A stretch of DNA of 64,000 bases from Nitrospira sp. BO4 (GTDB lineage: Bacteria; Nitrospirota; Nitrospiria; Nitrospirales; Nitrospiraceae), in the NCBI GenBank assembly GCA_030144965.1, contig JAMPUU010000007.1, forward strand, positions 186,001-250,000, read 5' to 3'. Within the stretch, counting starts at the first letter, position 1. Each line of letters starts with the position of its first letter. Below the pieces are notes generated by a model. That model was not told where the DNA came from. It saw only the letters and a list, made by a program, of their open reading frames with translations, and ran no database searches. Positions 61,486-64,000 of this stretch are shown here, in pieces. The position numbers and the translations under genes are program-made.

Positions 61486-62388
61486 TTACGACAACCCCAA
61501 CCGATCATTAACCGGATCCACGAGGTTTTGCTCCACACCTAAATACCGCTCCGTTGTCATCACACTCGAATGCCCGTAGAGTTGCTGAATTTCCCGAAGA
61601 TCCTTTGTGAGCTCATAGCACAGCCGGCCAAAGGTCCGGCGGAGATCATGAGGGGCTACGTGCTTACCGAGCGCCTGCTGCGCATACCGCCCGACAATTC
61701 GCCAAATGGTATCCTCTGTCACACCAACACCCCAGACGTGGCCATGCCGATCGATGGCCCGAATGACACACCCAGATTCAATCCCGGCCGCATCAACCCA
61801 ACTATCCCAGGCATTCTTCACCACCCCAGGGAGGGGAAGGGTGCGGACCCGCTTCCCTTTCCCTCTCAAATTCGCCAACACCCACCGATCCTGTGCTTCT
61901 CGCACCACCTTCATCTCTAACTGTGCAATCTCGGCACGGCGCAACCCACAGCGCAGCATGAGCATCAACACCAGGTAATCCCGCTTCCCCACTACCGTCC
62001 GTTTATTCGGCCCCGCCAATATCCGGTTCGCTTGTTCCCGTGGCAGCCACACGCCGGCGCGCACCCCACGGTTCGGGACCATCGGGATGCGCTGAATGCC
62101 TGTCGCAGTCGGCGCATCAATCAACTCCTCCTCCAGCGCTTCCTGCGTGAGCCGGCGGAGCGCCGTGAGCTGGAGATTAATCGACTTAGGGGACAGCTTC
62201 TTTTGATGCAGTAGATAGTCGCGATATTTCAATACCGAAAGCTTCGACAATCCCTGCTGACGAGTCCTTTGAAACCATACGATATAACTCCGTATCGAGC
62301 CGCCATACGATCGCTGGGAATGGGGAGACACACACGATCGAACGACTTGATCCCGAACGGCGACCCAATTCGCATCCTGCCAGTTCAT
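61486..62388 (-). CDS. Tyrosine recombinase (XerC/D-like)
   Basis: A 300-residue recombinase of XerC/D size. Core-binding: SQRSYGGSIRSYIVWFQ. Catalytic set: Arg in LRCGLRRAEIA, Lys in LRGKGKRVR, His-x-x-Arg in PHDLRRTFGR, His in YGHSSVMTTERYL and Tyr in the same motif. All present. Such enzymes resolve plasmid dimers or move elements. A 24-base perfect palindrome lies 60 bases upstream, a possible crossover site. ATG 62388 has GAGGGA upstream; a GTG at 62394 is also possible. Confidence 0.9.
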   Translation of the reverse strand: MNWQDANWVAVRDQVVRSCVSPHSQRSYGGSIRSYIVWFQRTRQQGLSKLSVLKYRDYLLHQKKLSPKSINLQLTALRRLTQEALEEELIDAPTATGIQRIPMVPNRGVRAGVWLPREQANRILAGPNKRTVVGKRDYLVLMLMLRCGLRRAEIAQLEMKVVREAQDRWVLANLRGKGKRVRTLPLPGVVKNAWDSWVDAAGIESGCVIRAIDRHGHVWGVGVTEDTIWRIVGRYAQQALGKHVAPHDLRRTFGRLCYELTKDLREIQQLYGHSSVMTTERYLGVEQNLVDPVNDRLGLS

Positions 62389-62447
62389 CAGCACGATTCC
62401 CTCACGCTCCCGACCACATTCGTTTCCTGCGTCCCCCGACTGGTGAC

Positions 62448-62471
62448 ACGTGATAGTCTACACTATCACGT
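62448..62471. repeat. Perfect 24-bp palindrome, possible recombination site
   Basis: ACGTGATAGT ctac ACTATCACGT: ten-base perfect arms with a four-base centre, 60 bases upstream of the recombinase. It resembles a tyrosine recombinase core (inverted binding arms around a short spacer) or an operator. Confidence 0.55.
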
Positions 62472-62642
62472 ACTGAGAAACCAACTCCGACACGCTGGTC
62501 CACATAGGGGCATGCGCGCACCGCTAGGCCAGGCGTGAGCGGATCCACTCGATTACTCTTTCGTATTGGCACCGAGCGTCGGATCACGGACCTGTTCATT
62601 TACAAGAAACAAGTAGATAATGTCAGCCCATAGTAGGATGCG

Positions 62643-63281
62643 ATGAAACAACCTGGCTGGAACAAATGGAAAAAAGCAGCCGCAGTAGTTCTGCTCGCCG
62701 GAGCCGGTCTTTTCACCTATTCACACTACTTTCCTCCTCCTCAGCCCCCGTCTTTCAGCTCATCATGTGAGCTAACCGCAAACCAAATCGGACCTGAATG
62801 CACTCAACCCCTGCCGACAGGGGAAAGAATACACAACATAGAAACCGCGCTGAGCCACATCGTGACAGATCTTCAGCAACTCAGTGAACATTTCTGTCCC
62901 CCTGATGAACTTCAAAAAAACGATCCGATTAAGCAGCAATTAGAGGCGCTCAAGCATAACCTCCTCACAACCTCTCGTCATTCAAAAGGCCCCACCCTTT
63001 CCGATGACGTCATGATCCGGGGCATCCAATCACAGTTGGAAATACTGCGCAGTTATAACGACAAGGTCACGCATCAGATTCTAGAGGGCGGGACAATACG
63101 ACCCGCATCCAAGGCAGAAATCGAAAACCTCATCGAGCGTCTCGACACCCGGCTGAAACAGCTCGTGGACGAATTCAATCAGCCGCCTGATTTCTCCCAC
63201 CACCACGCGACACTCGAAACATTTCATGAAATTACGGAAGGACTTATAGAAGTGTTCGAACTGCTGAAAAATCTCTGTTAG
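62643..63281 (+). CDS. Membrane-anchored hypothetical protein
   Basis: A 212-residue protein with one N-terminal transmembrane segment (AAAVVLLAGAGLFTYSHYF), an inside-positive start (MKQPGWNKWKK) and a soluble, mostly helical outer part with cysteines. Inferred topology is a single-pass protein with its bulk in the periplasm. No family recognised. TAGGATGCG lies before ATG 62643. It is the last plus-strand gene; the convergent UmuC-type gene ends 12 bases away. Confidence 0.55.
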   Translation: MKQPGWNKWKKAAAVVLLAGAGLFTYSHYFPPPQPPSFSSSCELTANQIGPECTQPLPTGERIHNIETALSHIVTDLQQLSEHFCPPDELQKNDPIKQQLEALKHNLLTTSRHSKGPTLSDDVMIRGIQSQLEILRSYNDKVTHQILEGGTIRPASKAEIENLIERLDTRLKQLVDEFNQPPDFSHHHATLETFHEITEGLIEVFELLKNLC

Positions 63282-63293
63282 CTCGAAGCCGCG

Positions 63294-64000
63294 TCATGCC
63301 TTGGCCACTGGGAGCTGATCCCAATCCGTCGTATAGGCCGGCGAGCGGCGATGACATTGCGCGGTCCACCCTTTCGAGAACCCACTCGCGGCATACTGAA
63401 TCGTGCCCGTTCCCCACCGCGCATTGATCGCATCGAATGCCGTCATCAATCGCTTCGCGCGCGAACGATCCTGAATGTCGAACAGATCTGATTGCGCTTC
63501 ACTGGCTGGACTCAGCCCGATCAACATCACCCCCGCTTTGTTATAGGCATATCCCTGTCGATAGATCGTGCGAAGACCGCGTATCCCCGCACGAATCAAC
63601 TCAGACGTCGTATCGGTTGCCGTAGGGAGGCGACAGGTCACGGAATTCGCATACTGTGGCGCATCCTTGAACACATTGGTCGTGATACACACTCGCAAGA
63701 CAGACACCACTAGCCCTTCACCCCGAAGCTTTTCTGCCGCCCGCGACACATACGAGGACACTGCTTCTTCCATGTCCCCTAGCGTGGAGACCGATCGCCC
63801 AAACGTCCGCGAGCACGTGATCCCTTGCTTCGGCGCCGGACACTCCTCCAACTCAAGGCACGACCGCCCACGAAGTTCCTGGACTAACCGTGTCCCCACG
63901 ATCCCCAGAGCTTGCCGGATCCACTGCTCATCAGCCTCTCGCAACTGCAACGCCGTCAGAATCCCGTGATCGCGTAAGAGACGCGCGGAACTCGGACCCA
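63294..64000 (-). CDS. umuC: UmuC-type Y-family DNA polymerase (5' part outside window)
   Basis: The C-terminal ~235 residues of a Y-family polymerase are seen; the N-terminal catalytic part lies beyond 64000. Recognisable parts are GPSSARLLRDHGILTALQL (HhH), RLVQELRGRSCLELEECP and SRTFGRSVSTLGDMEEAVSSYVSRAAEKL, typical of UmuC after the palm and thumb, and the UmuC-only C-terminal domain with KAGVMLIGLSPAS and FSKGWTAQ ... RSPAYTTDW. UmuC with UmuD' does error-prone bypass synthesis and needs the sliding clamp; a clamp gene is on this replicon. Plasmid umuDC (mucAB/rum) operons are common; umuD would be expected just outside. Confidence 0.9.
   Translation of the reverse strand, partial: GPSSARLLRDHGILTALQLREADEQWIRQALGIVGTRLVQELRGRSCLELEECPAPKQGITCSRTFGRSVSTLGDMEEAVSSYVSRAAEKLRGEGLVVSVLRVCITTNVFKDAPQYANSVTCRLPTATDTTSELIRAGIRGLRTIYRQGYAYNKAGVMLIGLSPASEAQSDLFDIQDRSRAKRLMTAFDAINARWGTGTIQYAASGFSKGWTAQCHRRSPAYTTDWDQLPVAKA

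Overview
The window reads as part of a large, mid-50s to 60 % GC plasmid (or phage-plasmid) of a Gram-negative bacterium. Gram-negative is suggested by a TraT-type lipoprotein, a barrel-like secreted protein and Shine-Dalgarno-led genes. I cannot name the host; Nitrospirota or Proteobacteria are possible. No rRNA, tRNA or chromosomal housekeeping operon is visible. Plasmid identity rests on a replication initiator next to an iteron array with a DnaA box (48.1-49.8 kb), ParB/ParA (49.9-51.8 kb) and a non-coding block with four copies of one palindrome (52.1-52.5 kb) that looks like a centromere.

Layout. 0-6.4 kb: a recombination module (RusA-like resolvase, RecD2-like helicase, Cas4-like Fe-S nuclease, gp3-like factor) around a double operator. 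6.5-8.0 kb: a solitary TnpB element inserted just upstream of a sigma-region-2-like gene. 8-17.4 kb: regulators, a ParB-domain coiled-coil protein, a UvrD-type helicase, a site-2 protease and a lone TraD-like coupling ATPase. 17.5-22 kb: B12-dependent ribonucleotide reductase whose catalytic cysteine is interrupted by an intein. 22-32.8 kb: a phage-like DNA metabolism block (unusual AAA+ ATPase, RadC-like protein, toprim primase, SNF2-like helicase, DNA methyltransferase, private DnaN sliding clamp). 33-36.2 kb: TraT and a LuxR-type two-component pair. 36.5-40.6 kb: a PRTRC cassette, i.e. a bacterial ubiquitin-like conjugation system with Ub-like, E2-like, JAB protease and E1-like genes. 40.6-48 kb: small plasmid hypotheticals, one of them broken. 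48-53.4 kb: replication and partition. 53.6-62.4 kb: an accessory island holding a complete Qat anti-phage system and a higBA toxin-antitoxin pair between two tyrosine recombinases. 62.6-64 kb: a membrane-anchored protein and the C-terminal part of a UmuC-type polymerase.

How it fits together: the replicon carries its own initiator, clamp, primase, helicases, nucleotide reductase and recombination factors, so it may replicate with much independence from the host. Partition and higBA favour maintenance, and Qat defends against phage. PRTRC is the least understood part and, with the AAA+ protein whose Walker B precedes Walker A, the best candidate for new biology. Functional calls come from motif reading only; no search was run.
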